64,000 nucleotides of DNA, taken from positions 62,001-126,000 of the forward strand of contig NZ_WQHP01000010.1 of the NCBI RefSeq assembly GCF_013035315.1, read 5' to 3'. Origin of the DNA: Ruegeria arenilitoris (GTDB lineage: Bacteria > Pseudomonadota > Alphaproteobacteria > Rhodobacterales > Rhodobacteraceae). Below are positions 37,399-45,801 of the stretch, piece after piece. Positions within the stretch are counted from its first letter, which is position 1. The number at the start of each line of letters is the position of its first letter. A program made the translations under genes and the position numbers. The notes under the pieces were generated by a model. That model was given only the letters and a program-made list of their open reading frames with translations. It was not told the DNA's origin and made no database searches.

Positions 37399-38269
37399 AT
37401 CATCAATCGTTCTCGACCGCCTCAGCCAAGAGTGGGATGCCCTCACGCCCGAGGCGCAGAAGGCTGCGCGTTACGTACTGGAAAACCCAACAGACGTTGG
37501 GGTTTCGACCGTGCGCGAGATTGCCGAAGCGGCAAAGGTCAAACCCAATACATTTGTCCGCATGGCACGGCAGGTGGGGTTTGAAGGGTACGAGGATTTC
37601 CGCGCACCGTTCCGCGATGCGATTCGGCAAGGCGGCGTGTCGTTTCCAGACCGCGCCCGTTGGTTGCAGGATATTGGAAAGTCTGGCGAACTGGGTGGGC
37701 TTTATGCGGATATGGTCGGGGCCGCGATCCGCAATATCGAAGAGACCTTCGCCGGAATCGACGCCGCCAGCCTCAAGAGTGCAGCCGAAGACATCTGGAA
37801 CTGCCGCCAGATTTTCACGTTGGGTGTGGGCGTCAACAACTCGAACGCGCGCAATTTCACCTATCTTGCCTCAACGGGGATGAAGCAGTTCCATGCCATC
37901 CCCCGTCCCGGCTCGACCCCGGTGGACGATCTGGCCTGGGCCGATGAGCAGGACGTGCTGATCGCCATCACCTGCCATCCATACCGCACCGAGGTGATCG
38001 ACGCGATCAAGCTGGCGCGCCTGCAGGGGCTTACAGTCATTGGCATCTCGGACAGCCCGGCGAGCCCCGTCATCCTGAACGCGCAGCACGGCTTTGTCGT
38101 CGCCGCAGATACCCCGCAATTCTTCCCGTCCTCCGTCTCGACCATCGCCTTGTTGGAAACGCTGCTGTCCTTCGTGATCGCGGTTTCCAGCGATGAGATC
38201 GTCGAGCGGGTGGAACGGTTTCACCAACGCAGACACCAACTTGGCCTCTACGCGGAGGAGCCCGAATGA
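37382..38269 (+). CDS. MurR/RpiR-family transcriptional regulator
   Basis: A 295-aa DNA-binding regulator. The N-terminal HTH_6 domain (about 1-77) contains VREIAEAAKVKPNTFVRMAR. The C-terminal SIS domain (about 125-255) contains IFTLGVGVNNSNARNFTY and QDVLIAITCHPYRTEVIDAI and would sense a phosphorylated sugar or a catabolite. It stands between two divergent catabolic operons and overlaps the Rieske gene by 4 nt, so it probably controls both. The ATG at 37382 is the only plausible start. Confidence 0.92.
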   Translation: MNDTNVSSIVLDRLSQEWDALTPEAQKAARYVLENPTDVGVSTVREIAEAAKVKPNTFVRMARQVGFEGYEDFRAPFRDAIRQGGVSFPDRARWLQDIGKSGELGGLYADMVGAAIRNIEETFAGIDAASLKSAAEDIWNCRQIFTLGVGVNNSNARNFTYLASTGMKQFHAIPRPGSTPVDDLAWADEQDVLIAITCHPYRTEVIDAIKLARLQGLTVIGISDSPASPVILNAQHGFVVAADTPQFFPSSVSTIALLETLLSFVIAVSSDEIVERVERFHQRRHQLGLYAEEPE

Positions 38270-39357
38270 ACGCACCCCTAACGCACTCACTGGACGCGCG
38301 CTATTACACAGACCCGGCGATTTTCGAGCAGGAAATGCAGGGACTTCTGGCCCGGACATGGCAATTCGCAGGCCATGTAGCTCAGGTTCGGGAAGCGGGG
38401 GACTATTTCGCCTTTGAAATCGCCGGGCAGAGCCTGTTCTGCGTCCGAGGGCGCGACGGTGAAATCCGCACCTTCTACAACGTCTGTCAGCACCGCGCCC
38501 ACGAGATGGTGACCGGCGCAGGCAATACGCGCGTCGTTGTGTGCCCCTATCATGCGTGGACCTATGAACTGTCCGGCCAGTTGCGTGCCGGACCGAACAT
38601 CAAATCCGTTCCGGGGTTCGACCGCAGCGCAATCTGTCTGACCTCGGTCCGCACCGAGGTCTTCAATGGCTTCATCTTTGTGAACCTCGATGACGACGCC
38701 GCCCCGATGGATGAATGGTACCCCGGCGTACGCGAAGAAATCCGCGCTTTCGTTCCGCATATCGACGAGCTTGAACCGTTGGAATGGGTCGAGATCCCCG
38801 AGAACTGTAACTGGAAGGTCAGCATCGAGAATTACTCGGAATGCTACCATTGCCCGACCAACCACCCCACCTTTGCCGAGGGCGTCGTCAAGCCCGAGAC
38901 CTATGACATCCAACCCGATGCAGGCGGCGGCTATGTCCTGCGCCATACGACCGAGTGTCAGAGCCTGGACAAGATGACCTATCCCATCGACCTGACGGTG
39001 CCACATGCGGGCGACTATCAGTCATGGTTCTTGTGGCCGATGTTCTCGTTCCAGTGCTACCCGGGCAACGTTCTGAACACCTATCACTGGCGCGCTGAGG
39101 ACCCCGATCACTGCACCGTCTGGCGCGGTTGGTACACCGAGGGCGGATCAGAAAGCGCCGTCATCCGGCAACTGGCGGTACAGGACCGCGAAACCACCGT
39201 TGAAGAGGACATTCGGTTGGTCGAATCCGTCCACCGCGGCCTCAAATCGCGCGGGTACCGGCCCGGCCCTCTGGTTCTGGACCCAGGATGTGGGGTGATG
39301 TCGGAACACTCGATCGCCCGCCTTCAGCAATGGATGCGCGAAGCGGTAGACCCGTGA
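38266..39357 (+). CDS. Rieske-type non-heme iron oxygenase, alpha subunit (N-demethylase-like)
   Basis: A 363-aa oxygenase. The Rieske [2Fe-2S] ligands are Cys74-x-His76 (NVCQHRAHE) and Cys93-x2-His96 (VCPYHAW). The mononuclear iron ligands His195 and His200 lie in ENYSECYHCPTNHPTF, with a later Asp expected. It belongs to the branch containing glycine-betaine, stachydrine and carnitine oxygenases, which demethylate quaternary amines. No reductase partner gene is present in the window, so electron supply must come from elsewhere. Its product would be a natural substrate for the FAD/GcvT dehydrogenase in the opposite operon. It overlaps the regulator by 4 nt. Confidence 0.9.
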   Translation: MNAPLTHSLDARYYTDPAIFEQEMQGLLARTWQFAGHVAQVREAGDYFAFEIAGQSLFCVRGRDGEIRTFYNVCQHRAHEMVTGAGNTRVVVCPYHAWTYELSGQLRAGPNIKSVPGFDRSAICLTSVRTEVFNGFIFVNLDDDAAPMDEWYPGVREEIRAFVPHIDELEPLEWVEIPENCNWKVSIENYSECYHCPTNHPTFAEGVVKPETYDIQPDAGGGYVLRHTTECQSLDKMTYPIDLTVPHAGDYQSWFLWPMFSFQCYPGNVLNTYHWRAEDPDHCTVWRGWYTEGGSESAVIRQLAVQDRETTVEEDIRLVESVHRGLKSRGYRPGPLVLDPGCGVMSEHSIARLQQWMREAVDP

Positions 39358-39373
39358 AAGGACCCTTAATCTC

Positions 39374-40198
39374 ATGCTAATGCCCGAAGACTGGCGTCCC
39401 GAACATAAGCTGTTTCCCTATCAGGTCGGCTTCACCAGCCCGCCCTTCGACTTTGACGCGGCACCGTCGGATTTCCTGCGCATGTGCCCCGAGACTGTTG
39501 GCGTTCATGGCTGGATGCTGCACGTCCCGGATTACGTACATGGGCTGGATCAACGGAAGCAGAACTTTGGCATGCTCGAGGATTTTGTCCACTGCATGTC
39601 CCGAAACGGGGTCGATGTCTGCGGTCAGGTCGGATCGAATTGGGTACACGCCTGCGGTCTGGGGGTTGAGGGCGTGCGCCAACACTGCGCGGACCTGTCA
39701 GACAAGCACGGTATCCAGTTCCACATGGCCGGCTACGCCATGGTCGAAGCTCTGCGTGAGATGAACATCGAAAAGGTCGCGTTGAACGCCACCTATCACT
39801 GGCCCGAATGGTGGCAGGGTACGGTCGGTTTTCTGAAAGAAGCCGGGTTTGACGTCCTTTGGGCCGGGAATTTCCACGATCAAGGGTGGTTCGACTCGCA
39901 GGAACAAGTCAATTCGTATCGCTGGATATTCGACGGTGACCTTGCCCAAAAAAGCTTTGAATACGTGGCGGACAAGGCCCCGCAGGCTGATGCAATCCTG
40001 ATCAACGGCATGTGTAATTTCCGCACCGGGCCAAATGGCCTGCCCCAGCGCCCGTTGCATCTGGCCGACACGCTTGAGGCTGCCCTGGGAAAGCCGGTGA
40101 TTGGTCACGACATCGCGCTGTACTGGCGCATTTTCAAGTCCCTCAACCTGGCGCCCGAAAAACCCTACGGGCAGCTTCTGAGGCGACTTCAGAACTGA
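39374..40198 (+). CDS. Asp/Glu racemase superfamily protein (maleate isomerase / arylmalonate decarboxylase-like)
   Basis: A 274-aa protein of the two-cysteine racemase superfamily. Candidate catalytic cysteines are Cys94 (NWVHACGLG) and Cys214 (LINGMCNFRT). The C-terminal block LEAALGKPVIGHDIALYWR is characteristic of maleate cis-trans isomerases and arylmalonate decarboxylases. The true reaction (isomerisation, racemisation or decarboxylation) cannot be read. The gene begins 16 nt after the Rieske gene; an alternative ATG lies two codons in. A Shine-Dalgarno-like gaaagg precedes it. Confidence 0.72.
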   Translation: MLMPEDWRPEHKLFPYQVGFTSPPFDFDAAPSDFLRMCPETVGVHGWMLHVPDYVHGLDQRKQNFGMLEDFVHCMSRNGVDVCGQVGSNWVHACGLGVEGVRQHCADLSDKHGIQFHMAGYAMVEALREMNIEKVALNATYHWPEWWQGTVGFLKEAGFDVLWAGNFHDQGWFDSQEQVNSYRWIFDGDLAQKSFEYVADKAPQADAILINGMCNFRTGPNGLPQRPLHLADTLEAALGKPVIGHDIALYWRIFKSLNLAPEKPYGQLLRRLQN

Positions 40199-40215
40199 CG
40201 AAAAGGACAATCGAC

Positions 40216-40956
40216 ATGCACAAGATCCTCGCGCTTTGGGCAGTGCCCCGGTCCACGTCGACCGCTTTTGAATGGATGATGCGACAGCGCGGGGATCTGG
40301 ATTGTTTACACGAGCCTTTTGGCGAGGCTTGGTATCAAGGCGAAGACCCACTTTGGCACAGGTTCAAACCCGGCGATGTAACGACGCCCGGCCTGACGTT
40401 GGACTCGGTCTGGGCCGACATTCAGGATCGCGCGCAAAAGGGGCCTGTGTTCATCAAGGACTTCCCGCACTACATCAATCATATGTGGGACGCGGACTTT
40501 CTGGCGAATTTCAACCATGCCTTCCTGATCCGCGATCCGGCAAAGACGATCACTTCAATGTACAATAAATGGCCCGACTTTGCCGAAGGCGAGGTCGGAT
40601 TTCCCGAACAACGCGCCTTGTTCGACTTGCTGACCGCGCTGAACGGCACACCGCCGCCGGTCATTGACAGCGACGACCTGTTGGAGAACCCGCATAATAT
40701 GACCGATCGGTTCTGTCAGGCCGTTGGTATTCCGTTCCTGCCGGACGCCCTGACCTGGGAGGCTGGTGGCAATCCCTCGGCCCATAGTTGGTGGGATGGC
40801 GGGTCATTTCACGCCAATCTGGCCAACTCAACCGGTTTGGCACCACAGCCTCGTAAACACATCTCGATCACGGACGCGCCGGACCGGGTGAAACATGTGT
40901 ATCGCCGCATGAAACCCCACTATGACCACCTCTACAAACACCGCCTGACGGCCTGA
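40216..40956 (+). CDS. Sulfotransferase-family protein
   Basis: A 246-aa P-loop-like protein. The N-terminal ALWAVPRSTSTAFEWMM carries the 5'-phosphosulfate-binding loop in its bacterial form, and FNHAFLIRDPAKTITSMYNK matches the 3'-phosphate-binding segment of PAPS-dependent sulfotransferases. Members of this group are often annotated as branched-chain-aminotransferase-like by mistake. The acceptor molecule is unknown; a sulfotransferase in a catabolic operon is unexpected. It follows the racemase gene by 17 nt and precedes the next gene by 17 nt. Confidence 0.8.
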   Translation: MHKILALWAVPRSTSTAFEWMMRQRGDLDCLHEPFGEAWYQGEDPLWHRFKPGDVTTPGLTLDSVWADIQDRAQKGPVFIKDFPHYINHMWDADFLANFNHAFLIRDPAKTITSMYNKWPDFAEGEVGFPEQRALFDLLTALNGTPPPVIDSDDLLENPHNMTDRFCQAVGIPFLPDALTWEAGGNPSAHSWWDGGSFHANLANSTGLAPQPRKHISITDAPDRVKHVYRRMKPHYDHLYKHRLTA

Positions 40957-40973
40957 TACACCGGAGACACGAT

Positions 40974-41357
40974 ATGGCAGACATTTTTGACGAAGACCTT
41001 TTCCTAAAAGGGCTTGAGCAGCGCAAGAACACGCTGGGCGCGGAATACGTGGAAAAGAACCTGGCGGCGGCAGATGACTTTACCCGCCCCTTCCAAGAGG
41101 CCATGACCGCATGGTGCTGGGGATTTGGCTGGGGCGATGATGTGATCGACCCCAAGACACGATCGATGATGAATCTGTCAATGATCGGTGCGCTGGGGAA
41201 AATGCATGAATGGGAAATCCACTGCAAAGGCGCGATCAACAACGGCGTCTCGCCCGAAGAAATCCGCGCCATCATCCATGTGATCGGAATCTATTGCGGC
41301 GTACCGCAAGCGCTGGAGTGCTTCCGCGTCGCCCGCAAGGTTCTCGACTTGGCGTGA
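40974..41357 (+). CDS. Carboxymuconolactone decarboxylase-family protein
   Basis: A 127-aa, all-helical protein of the CMD/AhpD-like family, resembling PcaC. The conserved blocks are DPKTRSMMNLSMIGALGKMH, EWEIHCKGAINNGVSPEEIR and HVIGIYCGVPQALECFRVA. It lacks the C-x-x-C of peroxidase-like AhpD members, so decarboxylation or lactone chemistry is more likely. It is last in the RpiR-Rieske-racemase-sulfotransferase operon, convergent with the cyclase gene 30 nt away. Confidence 0.88.
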   Translation: MADIFDEDLFLKGLEQRKNTLGAEYVEKNLAAADDFTRPFQEAMTAWCWGFGWGDDVIDPKTRSMMNLSMIGALGKMHEWEIHCKGAINNGVSPEEIRAIIHVIGIYCGVPQALECFRVARKVLDLA

Positions 41358-41387
41358 TATGGCGGCTGATCGCGCTGCCGCTTGTCG

Positions 41388-43001
41388 TCACATCGGCAGC
41401 GCGGCCCGGGGTTTGATCAGGCTTGTCAGCTCATAGGCCGCCACCTGACTTCCGATGCCTTTCAAATCGAACGGTCCCGCGGGATCCATATTGATCCGAA
41501 CCTGCCGCGCCGTGGCATTTGAAATCAGAACCTGACCATCGCTGGCGATCTCACATAGGCGCGCCGCCAGATTGGGCGCTGGCCCGATCGCAGAATAGTC
41601 AAAGCGGCCCTCGAATCCGATCCGGCCCAACGTTGCAGGGCCGGTGGCAATGCCGATGCCCAAGCCAAGACCATGACCGGCACGGTACGGGGCCATGACT
41701 CTGCGGACATCCACCTGCATTTTTTGGGCCAGATCAACCGCGCGTTGTGCCGCGTCGTCCAGCGGCACAGGTGCGCCGAACAGGACCATCAACCCATCGC
41801 CCAAGAACCGCTCGAGCGTGCCGCCACACGCCTCGACCAGCGGTCCGCAGGTGCCGTGGAATGCATTAAGGGCAGCGATAACCTGATCCGGGCTGGCAGC
41901 AGCAGCAAAGGCTGTGAACCCGCGCAGATCAGCAAAAAGGACCGTGATCTCGGCTTTGCGCGTGCGCAGCACATCCGCCTCATCAGTGGCTCCGACAATC
42001 ATTGCAGCGACCTGCGCCGGCAGGAACCGTTTAAGACGGTTGGTACGCTCAATCTCTTCGATCTGTTTGGCCACGCGAGACTCCAATGCGGCGTTCCAAT
42101 CGGCCAATTGCGCCTTTTGCACCTCGACCTGTCCATAAAGCGCGCCCAGTTTTTCGCTGGTCTGGTTCACGTGGCTGGCCAATTCGCCAAGCTCGTCCCG
42201 GTTGGGCACCGTGATACGGCTGTCAAACCCGCCACGGGATAGCTTGCTGAGCGCGGCATGGATGCGTTCAATCGGCCAGAGCAGAGAGGACGAGATCGAA
42301 TACCCCAGCAACAGCGCAATCCCAATGGCGGCAACCGCCGCTGCCATGATGTTCAGGCGCGAGGTCAAATAAGCCTGAGATGTGAGGTCCGCGAGGTCGC
42401 GCACCTCTTGCTCAACGTCCTGCGCAACAGTGTATGCCTCTCGCTGCATGGCCTGAAGCGGGCCGAACAACTGGTCCAGACCATGGCGCGCTGCTGCCGT
42501 CAAATCCCCTGCTTGGCTCAGGCGCCGAAGCTCTGAGATGGCAGGCAAAAGCTCCTGAAGATCCGCCCGCAGGCTTGCGATAGCCTTTTCATCGGGCATG
42601 CCCGGTTGCCCGAACCGGCGAAAACCCAGCGCCAAATTCCGTTCCAACCCCGCAGTGACGTGCTGGATCGACCTCGTCGAGGCACCAGACACCCCATTAT
42701 GGCTGGTTTCGTCTTGCAGATTTTGTGGAACGAACAAGGCCAGTATGTATGCGTTCAGGTTGGAAATTGTTGTGTAGGTGTCGTTAAAAAACGCGATCCT
42801 CTCCTGATCGCGCATCATGGCTTCGGTCCGCAGATTGGCCTGATGCAAAGCGAACAAACCAAACAACACCAGGATGACAAGCAGCCCGGTAATCCCAAGA
42901 AAAGCGGCAAGCAGCTTGGCCCGAACCGATAAAGCGATCCTTGCGACGCTGAGTGCAACAAATCGAAGCCCGAATTGGCCAATGTTGCGGTCGTGTGGCA
43001 T
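41388..43001 (-). CDS. Membrane-bound HAMP/adenylate-guanylate cyclase
   Basis: A 537-aa signal protein. The order is a membrane segment (about 29-50, LLAAFLGITGLLVILVLFGL), a helical periplasmic sensor region (about 55-210), a second membrane segment (IMAAAVAAIGIALLLGYSIS), a HAMP linker (WPIERIHAALSKLSRGGFDS), a coiled coil and a class III cyclase domain. The catalytic domain shows VLFADLRGFTAFA and ERFLGDGLMVLFGAP with the two metal Asp residues. The sensed signal is unknown. It is monocistronic, convergent with the catabolic operon. Confidence 0.92.
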   Translation of the reverse strand: MPHDRNIGQFGLRFVALSVARIALSVRAKLLAAFLGITGLLVILVLFGLFALHQANLRTEAMMRDQERIAFFNDTYTTISNLNAYILALFVPQNLQDETSHNGVSGASTRSIQHVTAGLERNLALGFRRFGQPGMPDEKAIASLRADLQELLPAISELRRLSQAGDLTAAARHGLDQLFGPLQAMQREAYTVAQDVEQEVRDLADLTSQAYLTSRLNIMAAAVAAIGIALLLGYSISSSLLWPIERIHAALSKLSRGGFDSRITVPNRDELGELASHVNQTSEKLGALYGQVEVQKAQLADWNAALESRVAKQIEEIERTNRLKRFLPAQVAAMIVGATDEADVLRTRKAEITVLFADLRGFTAFAAAASPDQVIAALNAFHGTCGPLVEACGGTLERFLGDGLMVLFGAPVPLDDAAQRAVDLAQKMQVDVRRVMAPYRAGHGLGLGIGIATGPATLGRIGFEGRFDYSAIGPAPNLAARLCEIASDGQVLISNATARQVRINMDPAGPFDLKGIGSQVAAYELTSLIKPRAALPM

Positions 43002-43661
43002 GTGTAACCCCCGCCGAAATACGCGGCAGAATTGGGGTGAGTTTACACAAATAAGCCTAAGATTTCCATGTTTCTGGGCCTAATGTCTGCACAAATCATG
43101 ATATGAAGGGCTGTTTTTCAAGTTATCTGACGTTTCAATTGCCACAGTGTCCCGCAAAACTCCGACATCCGCAATTTTAGCGTGATTTCTGGTGACTTTA
43201 ACACCCATAGGCATAAGAGGAACACGCTGCTCAGAATCGCAGGTTTCGTACAGAGAAGGCCGACATATAGTGCCTTTTCACATGGCTGGTCGATCACGCG
43301 TTGACTGACATACCGGCCTTTCGGCGCATAAACTCCAAGCAACGTCAGGCACTCGAAACAGCCTTTGGTCTTTCTGGCCAAATCTCAACCTTGCGAGCGA
43401 TTGAATGGCACCCGGCGCGAACGACTACAGATAGTAGGTGGCGGAGACGAAGTCAGCATAACTAAGCCCATAAGATCCTGTTAAGTATGAAATAAACTGG
43501 AAATTGAGGGAGAAATACCACGATACCTACCACACAAAACTCGATGTCAAGTGATAGGACGTTGGTCATATACTATAGCAAACCCTCACGCGGATTGCAG
43601 CAAACAGCCGCATTGAGCCCGAAGCAAATTATGTGAATGGCAGTATTGGGTTGTCAAAAAA
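43002..43661. other. 660-nt intergenic region with one degenerate repeat copy
   Basis: It lies between two leftward genes. A minus-strand open frame of 87 codons (43118-43381) has an odd Cys-rich composition, no family features and no clear ribosome-binding site, and is not called. The start of the dispersed repeat family (cattgagcccgaagc) is at 43611-43625. Sequence is AT-richer than the core genome. Promoter elements for the cyclase gene should lie next to 43002. Confidence 0.55.
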
Positions 43662-45536
43662 TCATCTGCGAGGTGTGTACCAAATTGGTGATGTGTAGGC
43701 TCGCTCCTGTAGCGAAAGCGGGGCTTCGTTAGGGATCTGCGTTCCGAACACCTTTGCATCATATGTCGTCCACCGTGGTGTCGGTATTGCCAACACTCTC
43801 ACGTAGTAGAACGCGCTTTGCGTTGGGTCGTAGTCCGGGTCTTCCCAATATCCGGCGAGAATTGCCTGGCCGATGTCGTTTGTCCAAGAAGCGGTTTCTA
43901 CGTCTACCGTATTGCCAACAGGGCCGTCACACGCCGCGTTAATAAGTTCACGCCCACCGCAAGCTACATCATAAACACGTTCCGACGTTGTACCGTCACT
44001 GTTCAGCCAGCCTTTGACAATCTGAATGCGGTCGAGGTTCGCCCCATCGGGATCACGAAGCGCACGGACCAGAAAGCGCGGAGAGCGACCGTTACTGTCC
44101 ACTGGCAAATCCGCCCCCATCGGGACGCCATTTTCATATCCATACGCGGCAAAATCCGCACGTGGCAGGTCGGTTTCGTCGAATTCATATCCTGCAAAAA
44201 CGCGAACACGCATGTGCGGCCCAGTGGTGGCATAGACTTCTTTTCGAGCAAAAGCATCCCAAATGGCCTCGCGGGTGTTTTCCCTTGCCCAAACGGCCGC
44301 CAAACCCGACGCCGAAGTCTGCCATGCATATTGGGCAACACTCTCGTCACCACCAATACCGCCGACGACCTCTTCAAAACGGATCGGGTCAGCAGTAGGT
44401 TCAACAGCCGCGACTTTCCCGAAGAAATTGTCCTCGCCAACCGTGGACAGCGATGTATGAGCGTCCGTTGAGCCGATCACGCCAAACTTGAACGGATTTA
44501 TCCCAGTTGCCGCCTCGTATCCAAGTCCGCGGCGCAACGCGGCCCGTGCATACTCGCGCGGAAGCATCTCCGGTGTTTTGGGCTCTGGTCCAAGTTGTCC
44601 TTTGTCCCAAGTTTCGAAGTCGGCAAATTCATCGTCTGGTGACAGCATGGGATGTGCTTCGCCGTCACCTTTCATTTGCGTGATTTCGTAGATCGGTTCC
44701 CACTTGGCACGCTGTTTGAAATACTCAACGTCGAACGGTTCGCCCGACAAGCGCACTTCGTCAAACATCAACCCGTTTGACAAATTGCCATTGTGCGGGA
44801 TCGCAAGCAACTTTTGGCCTGTTTTCTCTTCGGCTTGTTCCATCCATGCCCAAAGGTCTTCGGGGTCGAAGCTATCAAAGTTCGAGAACGGGATGATCTT
44901 GTCAGCGCCCTCTTTGCCACCGTTGAATATGACATTCCTGTGTAGGTTGTTCCGCTGTGGGTTCGAGGTCCACTCGAACCCGATAAGCGCAGTAAACAAA
45001 CCCGGTTGATTGTGTGCCTCAGCGGCAGAGGTAATGTTGCTCCACGCAGTTTGGTAAATCTCCTGATAATCTGCCAATGGGTCTGTGCCAGTGGACTTGG
45101 CTTGGCTCCAAATGGACCATGCGCCGACGGGATCACCGGCTTCGACGGCCGCGTTCAGTTGCTGGCCAAACTCCGTGGAAAGCAGCGTGGCATCTTTGGC
45201 TGAGAGCAGCGGCGCAAGACCAAGGTTCTCGGCGTGATCGGCAACAACCAGAAAATCCAATGGTCTGCGCAACCTAGCTTCGACGCCAGTGCTAGATGTC
45301 ACCACCTCGCCTTTGGCGAAACGATACGCTGCATCAGGGTCAAGTATATTGCCGATCATACCAGCATCGGTGGAGTAAGAGGTATGCAAGTGAGTGTCGC
45401 CGAAAAAGACCTGATTGGGAAAGTCTTGTTGTGGGTAGGGAGAATATTCTCTGTCGCCGGGTTGAGTGCTTGGGACGTCCTCGGCATACGCGGCAGCAGT
45501 ATACGCAACAGTCAAAATAGACGCTAAACGGAGCAT
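43662..45536 (-). CDS. DUF3604-family secreted protein (PHP-like metal-dependent)
   Basis: A 624-aa periplasmic protein with a signal peptide (residues 1-18, LRLASILTVAYTAAAYA). The mature start has FFGDTHLHTSYSTDAGM, whose His49-x-His51 pair is the PHP-type metal site; LDFLVVADHAENLG and KFGVIGSTDAHTSL supply further ligands. DUF3604 proteins have no settled function but often sit beside sulfatases and amide hydrolases, as here. It is divergent from an arylsulfatase across 265 nt that contains a long hairpin. Base composition is lower in GC than the core region. Confidence 0.88.
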   Translation of the reverse strand: MLRLASILTVAYTAAAYAEDVPSTQPGDREYSPYPQQDFPNQVFFGDTHLHTSYSTDAGMIGNILDPDAAYRFAKGEVVTSSTGVEARLRRPLDFLVVADHAENLGLAPLLSAKDATLLSTEFGQQLNAAVEAGDPVGAWSIWSQAKSTGTDPLADYQEIYQTAWSNITSAAEAHNQPGLFTALIGFEWTSNPQRNNLHRNVIFNGGKEGADKIIPFSNFDSFDPEDLWAWMEQAEEKTGQKLLAIPHNGNLSNGLMFDEVRLSGEPFDVEYFKQRAKWEPIYEITQMKGDGEAHPMLSPDDEFADFETWDKGQLGPEPKTPEMLPREYARAALRRGLGYEAATGINPFKFGVIGSTDAHTSLSTVGEDNFFGKVAAVEPTADPIRFEEVVGGIGGDESVAQYAWQTSASGLAAVWARENTREAIWDAFARKEVYATTGPHMRVRVFAGYEFDETDLPRADFAAYGYENGVPMGADLPVDSNGRSPRFLVRALRDPDGANLDRIQIVKGWLNSDGTTSERVYDVACGGRELINAACDGPVGNTVDVETASWTNDIGQAILAGYWEDPDYDPTQSAFYYVRVLAIPTPRWTTYDAKVFGTQIPNEAPLSLQERAYTSPIWYTPRR

Positions 45537-45667
45537 TTAGTAACCTCATATTTCGCAGAGAGAATACTATGCTTGTTGCAAATATCTAAGACGCAATATC
45601 AATAACCGTTTCGTTCGCTACGCGGACTTTGAGCAAATTTCACTGAATGCCCCCACCGAGCCGAATG

Positions 45668-45711
45668 CGGCAGAAGAAGGGTCCCGCAAACGCTTTTGCG
45701 GGTTTCTGCCG
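45668..45711. repeat. Two-step hairpin in the DUF3604/arylsulfatase promoter region
   Basis: The inner stem CCCGCAAA-CGCT-TTTGCGGG (45683-45702) is enclosed by an outer stem, CGGCAGAA (45668-45675) with TTCTGCCG (45704-45711), with a bulge on the left. A related simpler hairpin, CCCGAAA-ACGC-TTTCGGG, lies at 61057-61074. Confidence 0.65.
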
Positions 45712-45801
45712 GAAATATTTGAAGCCTTTAGTGCTTCCGATAAAAGTCCCGGATTTGTGGTAGGTTATTCAGCATTGACAAGAAATTTAGGGAGGAAAAA
45801 T

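Noticed and set aside
43118..43381. 87-codon minus-strand frame between the cyclase and DUF3604 genes
   Set aside because: No clear start signal or family; considered as a transposase scrap but no catalytic motif could be found.
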